A stretch of DNA of 64,000 bases, from the NCBI GenBank assembly GCA_037953625.1, contig CM075652.1, forward strand, positions 55,049,501-55,113,500. Direction: 5' to 3'. The DNA comes from Crotalaria pallida. Lineage: Eukaryota; Streptophyta; Magnoliopsida; Fabales; Fabaceae. A program made the position numbers and the translations under genes. The notes below the pieces were generated by a model that saw nothing but the letters and a program-made list of their open reading frames with translations, did not search any database and was not told where the DNA came from. Within the stretch, counting starts at the first letter, position 1. Each line of letters starts with the position of its first letter. Shown piece after piece: positions 31,885 to 42,788 of the stretch.

Positions 31885-32420
31885 AAAAGAAATCAAAGAG
31901 AGATGTTGCTTGGGATATTTTCAACTCTCTTGAGACTAGATTGCTAGTGAAGTGTAACTATTGTCTGAAAACAATGTGAGGAGGAGCATTTAGGATGAAG
32001 CATCATCTTGATGAAACACAAGAGGTTGCTCCTTGTGAGCAAGTGCCAGAAGAGGTAAGGAATTTATTTAAAAAAATGATAGCTAAAATGAATAAAGTAG
32101 ATGATGCTCTTGAGTGCTTTAACGATAAAGACCATGATGGGGGGTTTGGAAGCTTTTTTTATTAAAAGGAAAAGGGGGTGTTGGGTCTTCTTCCTCCTTG
32201 AAACAAAAAAACTATAAATTCTACATTTAAGGATAGGAATATTTGTAAATTCATATATGGCAATGCACTGCCATTTAATTTGGTTAACAATCAATTATTT
32301 ATTAATATGGTGAAATCTATTTCTAAATATGGCAGAGGCTTAAAACCACCTACTTATCATGAAGTAAGGGTCTCATTCTTGAAGAAAGAAATAAACTTTG
32401 ATTGTGCAAGTTTGTATATA
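31885..32420 (+). pseudogene. hAT transposase remnant with BED zinc finger
   Basis: 31,885-32,100 reads KKSKRDVAWDIF, VKCNYCLKTM, stop, GGAFRMKHHLDET and PEEVRNLFKKM, the BED zinc finger and linker of plant hAT transposases. After a gap and frame change, 32,213-32,400 reads KFIYGNALPFNLVNN, MVKSISKYGRGLKPPTYHEV and VSFLKKEI, the start of the catalytic domain. Stops, frame changes and truncation show it is dead. It ends where a Helitron-like terminus begins. Confidence 0.8.
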
Positions 32421-32422
32421 TA

Positions 32423-32462
32423 CTAGTAAATTTACCTATGCATCAACCCGTGCTATGCACGG
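32423..32462 (-). mobile_element. Helitron-like 3' terminus
   Basis: On the minus strand, ACCCGTGCATAGCACGGGT forms a perfect hairpin and is followed about 22 bases later by CTAG then T. Helitrons end with a hairpin and CTRR before a host T. The distance is a little longer than usual. The 5' end (TC) could not be located, so the extent to the right is unknown. Confidence 0.5.
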
Positions 32463-32772
32463 GTCTTAAATTTTTGTTATCTAAGTTTATGTTTTTGTTT
32501 GTATTGAAAATTTGTGTATATGCTACATTAATTTATTGAAAGCATTACCTTTAAAGTAAAGGATTTATGAATAGAGTTAAATAGTTTAATGAAACTTGAA
32601 AGTTAATTAGTTATGTGATTTGAGGTGATGTTAAAAAAAAAAAGAAATGTGAAACAAACAATACAATTTAAAGAAGTAAATAATATGTACTACAATAAGA
32701 GAATTGTAATGTATAAGTACAAAAGTTTTGCATGATAATAACAAAAATATTTACTGAAATACTACTTAAAGG
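32463..32772. other. AT-rich DNA, probably Helitron interior
   Basis: No coding sequence is seen in either strand. Confidence 0.3.
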
Positions 32773-32944
32773 ATTTTCTTAACCTCAACCCTTAGGATTG
32801 AGGATAAACATCCCAAAGTAGTTAAGATGTCTTGAAAAAATAAAAAATAAGTCCTTTGATTTATTCTATGCATCATTTTCAAGAAATCCCAACCACTTTG
32901 GGGTGTTTATTATCCTCAGCCCTAAGGACTGAGGTTAAGAAAAC
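32773..32944. mobile_element. Hairpin MITE (about 172 bp)
   Basis: ATTTTCTTAACCTCAACCCTTAG at the left (23 bases; core TTCTTAACCTCA) pairs with TGAGGTTAAGAA at the right. The arms of about 60 bp also share CCCAAAGTAGTTA/AACCACTTTGGG. Nearly the whole element can fold back. Confidence 0.7.
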
Positions 32945-33511
32945 CCATGTTTATTTTGCTTCATCCAACTAATCTTTACAGCATAGCAACAAGATTGAGT
33001 TGCTTGTTATCCATTTTATTTTATTTTTGCAGCTAGCTTTGATGATACTGAATTTCAACAAGTTATTTCTAATGGCTCATATGAGGGATAATCAATTTAA
33101 TGAATAACTATTGAAAACACATCACTTGGTTCACAATCAACCTCCAAGAATTAAGAACAAAGAAAAGAGGTGCCAATATTAATAAATAATAATGCAGTAC
33201 AAATTAGAAGCTAATACCTTTGATACATGTCATATCCGAGAAAGACTTTTCTAGCGAGCTAAGAAGCATGAACATTTAAGAGCAATGCAATACAACCACT
33301 CAGAAGTTTCATTATTTGATAGTAATTTAGGGTGTTTGGTATAGTATAGATTATTGAAAATTTAAGGTTTTTTTTTCATAAAAAAGCTTTTTCATATATA
33401 GTTTTTTCTGCTTGACTTCCAAGCTTAAAATTGAAAAAAAAATATGCTTTTCTTCTTAAAATAAGCATTTTCCCCACATCTCCACGGGAGGACTGTTTGA
33501 TTGATTCGATC
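32945..33511. other. Intergenic AT-rich DNA
   Basis: No gene or repeat boundary recognised. Confidence 0.3.
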
Positions 33512-34194
33512 TCAATATGATTATTTTGTGCAAAAGACAATTACACCCCCCAAACTAGCCAAGTATTATAAACATAACCAATTACTTCATACCCTTTTAT
33601 AAAATGATTACTGAGAAAGCCTTTTTCACACAATCCAAACGATAAACAGATTTTGATTATAATCAATTCGTGAAATAATTAATAGCTTCTGCAAATGTAC
33701 CAAGAAAATTGATCAGAAATCACCGGCAAGCGCCAACCAACCTTTATCACTAAATTAAAGCGGCACGGTGACATGTTTTGGGTTATAAAATATTGAGCAT
33801 TCAGAATGTAATGTAAGTAGATATAATAATTAAATTTAGAGCATAATAATAAAAATGAAAAGAGATTGAAAAACAAAATAAATCACCATGGAAAGAATAA
33901 AAGAAGCAGGGAGGTTGAGATTAACATGCCTGCTGATTGTGATGAGCATAGCAGCGCCATTGGAGGAGGGTGATTCGATCAAAGGAGGAGAAGGAGGATC
34001 GGTGATTCGATTAGAGGAGGAGGAGGAAAACACTGTCGTCCGTCTGGCTAAAAGATTATGTAGTACCGTTTGACTGAGAGAACACTAACACTCCCGCACG
34101 CCCACTGTAGCATCGTCAATAAAATGCTCATTTATATATATACCTCTCGGTCTCACCACCTCTTTTTGTCTTTCTTTTTTCAATTTTTTTTTGG

Positions 34195-34370
34195 TTAGAA
34201 ATCCTTGCGAAACCACCGGTATCCCCAAGAGCTCCCTTAATATTAGGGAGCTCTTGAGACTAATCCGGAGCGAGCTGCGTGGCTGGCTCTTCCTGCGAGA
34301 TGTTTTTAGTGGGAATCGAACTCGGGGCTACTAGCACCCTTGTAGTGAACCAAGCCCCGTTGGTCTCTTT
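34195..34370 (-). mobile_element. tRNA-derived SINE
   Basis: On the minus strand, CCCCGAGTTCGATTCCCACT is a good B-box, with GGCTTGGTTCACTACAAGG upstream in A-box position. The 3' end runs into AACCAAAAAAAAATTG. It sits in the loop of the large inverted repeat. Confidence 0.65.
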
Positions 34371-34946
34371 TCAATCTTTTTTAAACCACTTATTTTTATT
34401 TTTTGCCAAAGTGACTAACTAGCTTGAAGAGTATTGGTAAATGAATTTTATCGAAAATCCAATATTTTTAAAATGAAAATAGAAAACATTTTCATGAATC
34501 AATCGAATTTTTAGATTTTCGATGTAAGATTTATTTTACCAATATTTCTCAAAGTACTAATTACTTTGAAAAAAATAAAAATAAATGAGAGGTAAAAAAA
34601 TTGGATAGAAGAAGACCAAAAAAAAGGTAGTGATAGTGAGGTGTGTGTGTGTATAGAGAGAGAGAGAGGTTGGCTCTTTTACACAAAGCAGCATTTTAAT
34701 GATGACGTTGTAGTGGGTGGGAGTGTTAGTGTATCTCTCAGCCAAATGATACTATATATCTCTCAACCAAATGGATGATAGTTTATCCTCTTTCTCCTTT
34801 AATCGAATCACCCTTCTTCTCCTTTAATCGAATCACCCTCCTCCTCCAATTGGCGCTGCTATGCTCATCCCAACAAGCAAGCATGTTAATCTCCATGCTT
34901 CTTTTTTTCTTCCCATGATGATTTATTTTGTTTTTTATTCACAATC

Positions 34947-34982
<36 letters not shown>
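34947..34982. repeat. (ATT)n microsatellite
   Basis: About 12 perfect units in the right arm of the inverted repeat. The left arm has only one short counterpart (ATAATAATAA near 33,843), so it expanded on one side only. Confidence 0.9.
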
Positions 34983-35209
34983 GCTCTAAACTGAATTATC
35001 TACTCACATTCTGAATTTTAAGTATGCTTAAACATAACTGCTCAAACATTTAAAACTAAAAACATGTTACCGTGCTGGTTTAGTGATAAAGGTTGGTTGC
35101 CGGTGATTTATGATCAATTTATTGCTTGTTAGCTATTAATTATTTCACAGATTTAAGACAAATTGTGTTGTCAAATTGTTGATTACTTAATTCCCGTCTA
35201 AAGAATTTA

Positions 35210-36009
35210 GGGAGATGTTATTAACATCCGTTTTATTATTACTTGCACCCGGTTTTTATAATTTTTTTATTTATTTACCAATATTACCCTTGTATTAATA
35301 CTACTTACACTCATATATATATCTAATACTCACACCCTAATCCTATTCCTAAAAACCTCTAACCTTCAACCTCTCATCCTCAACACATGTAATCATCTTC
35401 AACCTCTCACCTTTCTCACCCGATTTCATAAAAATTAATTAATGTCCCATAAAAAATCATAAATCCATAGAATTAATTTTGTAAATAAGGTTACCAATAA
35501 AGTGCGTGAATAAATTAGATAAAAAAATATGAGTGAAAAGGGAAATGATTAAAGGTTGCAAAAAGCGATTCTGATGATCTTGCAAACCAAAAGTTTGAAT
35601 CATAGAACAAAGAAAAGTACGTAGTAGTTGACACTACTGCATATATGGTTTTTACCGGTCAGGAATGTAATGGCCCTTTTTTTTTGGGTCTCCCATCATA
35701 TTTTTTAGAAGGATTATTTACAAAATTAATTTTATAGATTTATGACTTTTTGTGGGACATTAATTCTTATGAAATTGGGTGAGAAAGATGAGAGATTGAA
35801 AATGATTACATGTGTTGAGGATGGGAGATTGAAGGTGATGGGTGTGAGTAGTGATACTTGGAGGTTTTTAGGAATAGAATTAGGGTGTGAGTATTAAATA
35901 TATGGGTGTAAGTAATATTAATATAAGGGTAATATTGGTAAATAAATGCAAAAAAATTAAAAAAAATCGGGTGCAAGTAATAATGAAACGGGTGTTAATA
36001 ACATCTCCC
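35210..36009. mobile_element. Mutator-type MITE with long arms (800 bp)
   Basis: The ends GGGAGATGTTATTAACATCC and GGGAGATGTTATTAACACCC (reverse complement) continue into inverted arms of more than 200 bp. The flanks AAAGAATTTA and AAAGATTTA are a 9 bp target duplication with one indel. Inserted in the right arm of the large inverted repeat. Confidence 0.85.
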
Positions 36010-36247
36010 AAAGATTTAAGCATTTTATCATTTACTTAACTATAGGTACTGAGTTTAGTATATCTAAATAAATTAGATTATCATTATAATCAATTATAAT
36101 TTGAGTATGTTTATCGTTTGGATTGTGTAAAAAAAAAAGATTTTCTCGATAGTAAATTTTATAAATGAATATGAAGTCATTTATTATGTTTAAAATATCT
36201 GGCTAGTTGAGTGGTGTAATTGTCTTTTACACAAAATGATCATATTA

Positions 36248-36773
36248 AGCAATAATAAAATTTAATCATATTAAGCATTAAAAAAGATTTTCTCGATAGT
36301 AAATTTTTTTGTTTTCTCTTAATTGTTGAGTTATAACACAAGCTTAATTTTACATACCATTTGGTCGAGGTGAAACGTGAGCCCCGGTTCTTTAGTTGAC
36401 CTTCGATCTCGCCAAGTATGTACTCCTCGAACACATTGTAATTTGAATTGAATGAATTACTGAATTTGAGATTCGAAACGATAATGAATTCTAAAGATAC
36501 AAATCGATGTTTGTATCAAGAATCAATGAATCATAGGTGAATCACGATTTTGGGATGCTTTGTGCGATTCGTGCACAACCTAAAATATGAGAAGATGGCT
36601 TTTAGAAACAAGTGGTTGTGTGTGGTTGGGATTTCACTCGAACACATCGATGCTCTAGTGACAACGAGGCTCTAATGGTAGGTTGGATAGACAAAGACTG
36701 TGAATGTGTTGGGGTTATGATAAGGATGAAATGTACTCAGATTTATAGTACTTCGATGGTTGGTGAAAAATGA
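36248..36773. other. Intergenic DNA, nothing recognised
   Basis: Mixed-composition DNA with no ORF above 65 codons and no similarity to other parts of the window. Confidence 0.4.
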
Positions 36774-37035
36774 AAAAACAAGGGGCAACCACTAAAAAAC
36801 AATTAGCGGTGAAAGAAAACAGTGGGTGGGAGATGAAAAACAAGGGGTTGCCATTATAAATAATTAGCCGTAAAAGAAAACATTGGATGCGCAAGTTCTT
36901 AGATGGCTAGAGATAAATGAAAAAACAAGGGGCGACTACTAAAAAATCATTAGCGATACAAGGAAAAAATGGGTGGTAAATGAAAAACAATGGGCCAACA
37001 CTATAAACAATTAGCGGTAAAAGAAAACGGGGGTG
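36774..37035. repeat. Four imperfect tandem units of about 64-76 bp
   Basis: Units share AACAAGGGGC, ACTAAAAAACAATTAGCGGT and AAGAAAACAGTGGGTGG with variations. Copy A at 1-110 keeps the last two units at the window edge. Confidence 0.75.
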
Positions 37036-37153
37036 GGCTAAAATCTCAATTTTGAATTGGGGTTCTTAGTTCTGCATGAAATTCAAAACGCACAATTTGG
37101 ATGCCGTTTTACTAGCTTTATAATTTTTAAGGAAAAAAATACTTATTACTACT

Positions 37154-38119
37154 GGGTTTCAGTTTATTGACCCCCCCTCCCCACCCCCCACTTAATCACC
37201 TGACGCCCTTTTTTGCCAAAACCCGAAATTGTCTTTTTTTTTTATATAACACACTCGCTGGAGGGCCAGCAAGAATTCGAAAAAGCAAAAAAAATATTGC
37301 TCGCTGGGGGATCAGCGAGCTGTGTAAATTTACACACTCGCTGACCCTGGAGTGAACCAAGAGATTTATGCATCAGAATAACTCGCTCAGGGGTCAGTGA
37401 GTGTGTAAATTTACACAGCTCGCTGACCCCCCAGCGAGCAGTATATTTTTTTTTTTTTGCTTTTTCGAATTCTCGCTGGTACCTCAACGAGTTCTTTTCT
37501 TGCTCGCTGACCCCCCAGCGAGCAGTATATTTTTTTTTTTTTTGCTTTTTCGAATTCTCGCTGGTACCTCAACGAGTTCTTTTCTTTTTTTTCTTTCTTC
37601 GAACTCTCGCTTACACTTCAGCTAGAGTGTGAATATTATGCACCTCAAGTCCGTTAGTTTATTATTGAGTGTTCACTTCTTCCATGTGCTGCTCACTTAT
37701 TTTTCATTATTTCCATTCGTTGCATTTGGCTTTGTTGCATAATCTCTATCATGTGTTATGCTGAGTTCGTGCCTTGCATTTTTTAACAAATTTAACAATC
37801 TCGCTGGGGTCAGCGAGAAGGCAAAAAAAAAAATAAATAAAGCTCGTTGAAGGGTTAGCTAGCTGTGTAAAATAACAAACTCGTTGAACCTGGAACGAGA
37901 AGGCAAAAAAAAAAAAAAAGCACGCTGAAGGGTTAGCGAGTGCGTAAATTTACACAGCTGGCTGACCCCCGGCAAGCAGTATTTTTTTTGCATTTTCGAA
38001 TTCTCGCTGGCCCTCTAGTGAGTGTGTTATAAACCCAGAAAAAAAAGGGCAATTTTGGGTTTTTGCAAAAAAAAAAAGGGGGTCAAGTGATTAAGTGAGG
38101 GGTCAATAAACTAAAACCC
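37154..38119. mobile_element. Mutator-type MITE (966 bp) rich in CTCGCTG palindromes
   Basis: The ends GGGTTTCAGTTTATTGACCC and GGGTTTTAGTTTATTGACCC (reverse complement) have arms of about 75 bp (ACTTAATCACNTGAC, GCNAAAACCC). The flanking 9-mers ATTACTACT and ATTACTGAT are diverged copies of the ATTACTAAT site used by MULE 1 in copy A. The interior has many CTCGCTGG...CAGCGAG hairpins and an 84 bp tandem duplication (37,419-37,502; 37,503-37,586). ORFs inside read through these repeats and are not genes. Confidence 0.82.
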
Positions 38120-38237
38120 ATTACTGATTAGCATTGGAAATTAGGGGCCAGGGCATTGGTTTAGAAACTTAAATGGTTATATAAAATTGAAAACTTTTGC
38201 ATTTATTACATTGATAAATACTTATTCCTTTGACTAG

Positions 38238-38410
38238 GTGATATTTGGGCTTCACATTTTTTTGTGGTCCAATTAATCCACCTCGGATCAGCGAATTGTT
38301 CAAATCTTTGACTCAATGATACGGATCCTCCCAAAGAATTGTTGTCTCACTAAGACTCGAGCCTTTGACACTGAAATCCCTAAGCGCCCAACCAATTTCT
38401 ACTTGAGTTT
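38238..38410 (-). mobile_element. tRNA-derived SINE-like repeat (copy B)
   Basis: Counterpart of 25,608-25,795, present before the segmental duplication. The minus strand has CAAAGGCTCGAGTC. Confidence 0.45.
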
Positions 38411-39345
38411 ATCCTACTCAATTGTAGCTCAGCTTTCAATTAGATATAAAATACATTAGCTAAGCATGATATGATAAGCATAAAATAGCATTATACCTCT
38501 TAACAAAAACTTCAAGCTTGAGTGAGGAAAAAAAAAACTGATTGTACATTGATGTCAGATGGATGGACTAATGGAAAGAGTAAATCTCTTACGATTTTTT
38601 CTTGTTAATAGTCTTAGTAGACCTTGTTTAAAATCTAGCATGCACCCATAGGTGGAGAGATTTTATCAACTTCGAACTTGCATTTACATTTACAAATAAC
38701 ATCAAACTCAATATATTGTCCTACTAATTATGTTATTCTTTCCATCCCCTGCTCAAGAATAGAAGTGTATCCTATACATATACATATTAGGTACCAATAC
38801 AAATTGGATACGCATAAAAATATATGGGATACAAACCAATTTTAATATAATTTCTTTTTTGTCATTTTGGTACACGGATTTGGTACTTGGGCATTATTCC
38901 TCCACAATATATTATTCCAAAATTATGTCATTTAGGATGAGAATTTAGATTTTTTTTTTCCTTTTTCTATTCTATTCACACATGATACCAAATCTTCAAG
39001 TCACATAATCAACCTATCATCCTCACATCCTAGTTTCATTTATCAACCTCTCATCCCAAGACACGCATTTTCTATCAGTGTCGATGCCCGTCCCTGTACC
39101 CGTACCTCAGATATTTGGAAAATGTTGAATCCCGTACCCATATCCATACCAAGTACCGTACCCTTATACATGCACATAGGTCTGCCCAAGCCGAGGGTGC
39201 GAGAGAAAACTTAATAGAAAGTAAATTATTTTGAGGAAGATATAATACACATTTAACTTCTGAAATCCCAAGAAAACATGGAGTTCTGGGAAGAATTCTA
39301 CTTTACAGCTGACTTTGACTGACAACCACTATCTCAGGCAAAAAA
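38411..39345. other. Intergenic DNA 3' of the VPS2-type gene
   Basis: No gene. Probably includes the 3' UTR near 39,345 and below; no single clear poly(A) signal stands out. Confidence 0.5.
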
Positions 39346-42300
39346 TTAAGGGTTTCTAAGAGCTGCCAAACGCTCCTCAAGGTCATCGACTCCCGAGCTG
39401 CAATGGCAACAAATTTCCAAGGTCAAACAAACTCACAAAGAAAGCAAGCAGCTATAGATGTTCATAACATTTTAGCAAAACAGAGGCGTGAATTCGGAAA
39501 TTCAAATACATAAGGAGACATAGCAAAGAAAAGAAGTTCAAGTATTTCTTTCTCTTAACTTCCTGAAAGACAATGGATGGGAGAAAACCAGTAATGATTA
39601 AAAATGTTAGATGGTAGATACCGGCTGACATTTTCAGTCTTCTTTGTTGCGATTTTAAGTTACACAAAGAATTCGCGATCTTAAGACAAAGGATGGAGGG
39701 CAACATGTGAGAAAATGTTATATGGTAATACCTGCTGACATTTTCAGCATTCTTTGTTTTGATTCTGCCTTTGGGAGCTGCTGATAACTGCCAGAGTTCA
39801 AATAAATAAATTAGCTTGAGCATAAAGCATCAAGAAAAATGATAGGGGTAAAAAGATACATAACAACTAATTTCTACCTGTGAGACAACATCCACGCCAA
39901 TCTCATCGAGCACCTGCCAAAAGGGAAGTAAGTGAAACTGTCATCAGTTACTATCCAAATTTCAAAAAAGTGTGTGCCAAGGGTGGAATGGAAACCCTAT
40001 TTTTTGTCCTTCTTCTCCAAAGAGCCGCTGCCCCTCCCCCATTGCCTTCAACCTTCGACTCTCTCTCTCCTGCCTCTCATTTTTGCTTCTTTTCTCTCTC
40101 TCACTGAAACCGCGCCGCCGCCAGCCAAGGGAGTCGCGAATGCGACTCGCCTCCCTCCAGTCACGGATCCGCCGCTCCCATTGTTGTTGCCTCAAAATAA
40201 TCAAATCTTGAACTTCTTCCCATCTAAACTTGTTACTCTTGTTGTGAATCCAAAATCATTCATCTAAACCCCAGTAATTTAAGCTACAAGACATCCAAGA
40301 TTTTAAAAATAGTTTAAATTCTTGAGAAGGAAACGTGACAACATATCAGTCCTCCCCTTCTATTGATTTTTAATTTTAGAGGCTATGAGAGAATCCCTCC
40401 CCAAGCTTTTCCCTGCTTAGTCACCTAATTATCCCCACTAGATTCTGGATTGGCCCTGGAAAAAGCTAAGATTTGAATTTGGACCTACAATTCCATGTTC
40501 AGTTTATCCTTATGGACTGGAGAACAAGTTATTGCATCATTCCTCTGATTAAACTGTTTCACAGGAGATTAATTGGCTACATCAAACATGTAACTGAGGC
40601 CTTCGATAGTTCCAATAAATCAAGTTAAAATCCTTGCCAATATCGCAGACTAAAAGTCTGTAAAATAAAATGCAATTAGAGAAGATAATTAGTACCTGGT
40701 TTGTCAGCTCTTCAGTCTCGTCTTCAGCTTCATCATTATCTAAGGCATCATCTATGGCATCTGACATCATTTCAGTCTGCACATTAAAGGAAGAACAATG
40801 AAGTCCTTAAACTGCGATACACAATCAATGATTCTCCACTCATGTCCACTTTTGAATTTAATAAAATCAAACATCATCTTACAGTCATATCCATTTGCGC
40901 CGATTGCTTCTGAAACTCCTGCATAATTTTGGCTTGCTTTGCAGGAGCCATTTGCTGTAAAAAAGAACTTTCTAATTTAGCCCAAGGGTGCATTTTATTA
41001 ACTAAAAGAAAAATGGGCAGAAACTAGTTTATGAACTTCAGTGTCAATTTCTTGTCCCATTCAGAGAGCCAGGAAAAAAAAAAGCTATTATCATTTCTGC
41101 CTTCCTTATACAGTATTTTGCCTGCTAGCAAAAGAAAAATCTAAGTATTTGTGACCATTGGTAGAAAATTCAAAATAACACAATCCTGATAATAACCCTT
41201 AGGTTTGAACTTTATCCCTACCCCTCAACTTGCACTTGCCACTCCATTTATAACCATAGTTAAAATGCATAAGAGCACCAGATAACAATACGTCAAAATC
41301 ATTAAACCTGCATCCAAGCAAAGCATTCTTTTCTTTTTGGGGATTATAACTAAACAAAATCTTGCGATCATAGCGTGGTCCAATCCAAACAATTGGAGCT
41401 AAATATTAAAAGCAGACGTGAAATATAACTAAAACATAAGATATAACAAGCTACCTTATTCATGGCTGACATTGCCTTAGTGGCACCTTTCATGCCAACA
41501 GCAACAGAAGACTGAGCATACAATGCCTGCACAAAAAGAAAACCGTAGACCATAGTTGAGAGCACAAATCATCTGCCTGCTTATACCCAAGTTCCCAAAA
41601 AATATAACACAGAAAACAACAGTTTGAAGTCAATGTACCTGAGTATGAGTCGCTATGCCTCTCATCTGAGCTCGACTACCTTGAAGATTAGCAATTTGTT
41701 GCCTAAGCCTGATCAGCTGGCGGGCTAGAATTTTAGTAGCAGCCTGCATAAATGCACAAGAAAAATGTCTAAAACCAACAGATCAAGGTGATAACTTATG
41801 AAGGGTGCATGCAAATTAGTGATTATATACCTCATTTCCGGTTTTAGCAGTTCTCTTGATTTCAGCAACAAGCTTCTTTTCCTGATAATAAAATAAATAA
41901 CCATATTATTAGTCTTACAACACCAAAAGTATATAATCACTATTCAATTGTGAAAGAAGAGTTAATTAAGAGACATACTTCAAGTTGTAATGCTCCAATT
42001 TCCTTCTCTATACCTGTGAAGTATATCATATCATATTAACAAATAAGTGGAACTGGTAATGTAACACACACCCCAAAAGAGTAAACCACAAATTTGGTTC
42101 AGGAAAGCTAGGGTACATGGCAATTTAGTCCCTGACACTCTTAAATGGTACTTCTCGTCCTACAAAGTTCAAAACATCAATCATGCTAGCCTTTGAATGG
42201 CAATAACGAGAATCAAGTTAATTCTATATAAATGACTGATTTGACTGTCATTTCATATATTTAGTGATAAAAAGTAATATTTTAGAATGCGAGGGACTAA

Positions 42301-42788
42301 ATTACTCCGTGCCTTATCTTTCAGGGACCAAATTGGTGATTTATTCCACCTCAAAATCTAATAGACCAAGAGGAAGTTTCTTTCACACAAAAAAAAAAAA
42401 AAAGTGATTATTTTGACTAGAAAACAAAACATTTCTAACACTTGTACATTATTTGGTTGGGCTTTTACAATAAGCAGAAGCTGCAATTCAGCTTTTTCAA
42501 AAAAATCACTTCTCTTGAAGACTAAACAAATGGGCCCTAAAATGTGGGAAGTAAATACTAATAAAGTGAAAAACATTACCTCTAGTAGCATTGGTCATTT
42601 CTCGTTTGCTCTCCCGAAGAGCCTCTGCATCAAAAAATTAGTAAAAATTAAAACTTTTAAACGAAATTGAATCCATCAAAGACCAGATATCAAAAATTGA
42701 ATCATAAACAATGATGATAAAGTGAGAAAAAGGAGGGGAATGTTTGGAAACCTTTGGGCGTGGGTTTCTTGGAGAAGATGTTCTTCAT
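39346..42788 (-). CDS. ESCRT-III subunit, VPS2.2/VPS2.3-like (CHMP2B-type)
   Basis: Eleven exons (minus): 42,752-42,788; 42,580-42,624; 41,979-42,013; 41,831-41,881; 41,639-41,743; 41,455-41,526; 40,883-40,954; 40,696-40,776; 39,878-39,913; 39,732-39,787; 39,346-39,397. All introns are GT-AG, phases match, and the sum is 642 nt (213 aa), usual for the family. The basic N-terminal helices begin MKNIFSKKPTPKEALRESKR. Next come LARQLIRLRQQIANLQGSRA, VGMKGATKAMSAMNKQMAPAK, the acidic DAIDDALDNDEAEDETEELTNQ, and a MIM1-like tail VDDLEERLAALRNP. By family knowledge it is a snap-fold subunit that polymerises on endosomal membranes with SNF7 and VPS24 and recruits VPS4 for scission and recycling. The start is the first ATG and matches homologue length. 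Confidence 0.95.
39621..39659 (-). pseudogene. Partial duplicate of VPS2 exon 10 in the last intron
   Basis: On the minus strand CGCAACAAAGAAGACTGAAA and TGTCAGCCGGTATCTACCAT resemble the end of exon 10 plus its donor (ACAAAGAATGCTGAAAATGTCAGCAGGTATTACC). It lacks a good acceptor. Also present in copy A (about 26,991-27,030), so it predates the duplication. Confidence 0.6.
39967..40192. other. About 225 bp CT/GC-rich segment present only in copy B
   Basis: Copy A runs directly from TTTCAAAAA to TTGTTGTTGCCTC (27,333-27,353). Copy B has this segment between, in intron 8. It is pyrimidine-rich and holds GCCGCCGCC, unlike its surroundings, like a captured leader of another gene. No target duplication is seen, and a loss from copy A is equally possible. 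Confidence 0.55.
42076..42350. mobile_element. MITE in intron 2 of the VPS2-type gene
   Basis: The left end (CACAAATTTGGTTCAGGAAA...ATTTAGTCCCTGA) pairs with the right end (GGGACTAAATTA...TTCAGGGACCAAATTGGTG) over about 45 bp. Target duplication not resolved. Confidence 0.55.

Larger units (their letters stand above)
33512..36247. repeat. Large inverted repeat (arms of about 600-700 bp) with nested insertions
   Basis: The left arm 33,512-34,180 pairs with the right arm 34,620-35,209 plus 36,010-36,247. Paired markers include GTGCAAAAGACAATTACACC with GGTGTAATTGTCTTTTACAC, CACAATCCAAACGATAAAC, ACCGGCAAGCGCCAACCAAC with GGTTGGTTGCCGGT, and CACTAACACTCCC. The loop holds a SINE, and the right arm is split by an 800 bp MITE. 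It may be a foldback element; outer target duplications were not found. The longest ORF within is under 70 codons and not convincing. Confidence 0.8.
36921..41285. repeat. Segmental duplication copy B
   Basis: Direct-orientation counterpart of 1-222 plus 25,496-29,228. It carries the 3' half of the complete VPS2-type gene, so B is the parental locus. It lacks the 28,408 MITE and the 377 bp duplication, and carries its own 966 bp MITE at the site where copy A has MULE 1. Confidence 0.9.

Noticed and set aside
34195..34370. A functional tRNA gene
   Set aside because: Only the B-box and a weak A-box are present; no cloverleaf closes, and the sequence continues as a SINE.
37242..37487. miRNA precursor in the CTCGCTG hairpins
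   Set aside because: Hairpins are short, repeated and part of a MITE; no single stable stem of precursor form stands out by eye.
37167..37625. ORFs in the copy B MITE
   Set aside because: They read palindromic simple repeats (CTCGCTGACCCCC) and poly-T runs.
39880..40267. Overlapping ORFs of 75-111 codons near VPS2 exon 9
   Set aside because: They lie within an intron, in the CT/GC-rich segment, in several overlapping frames with no motif.
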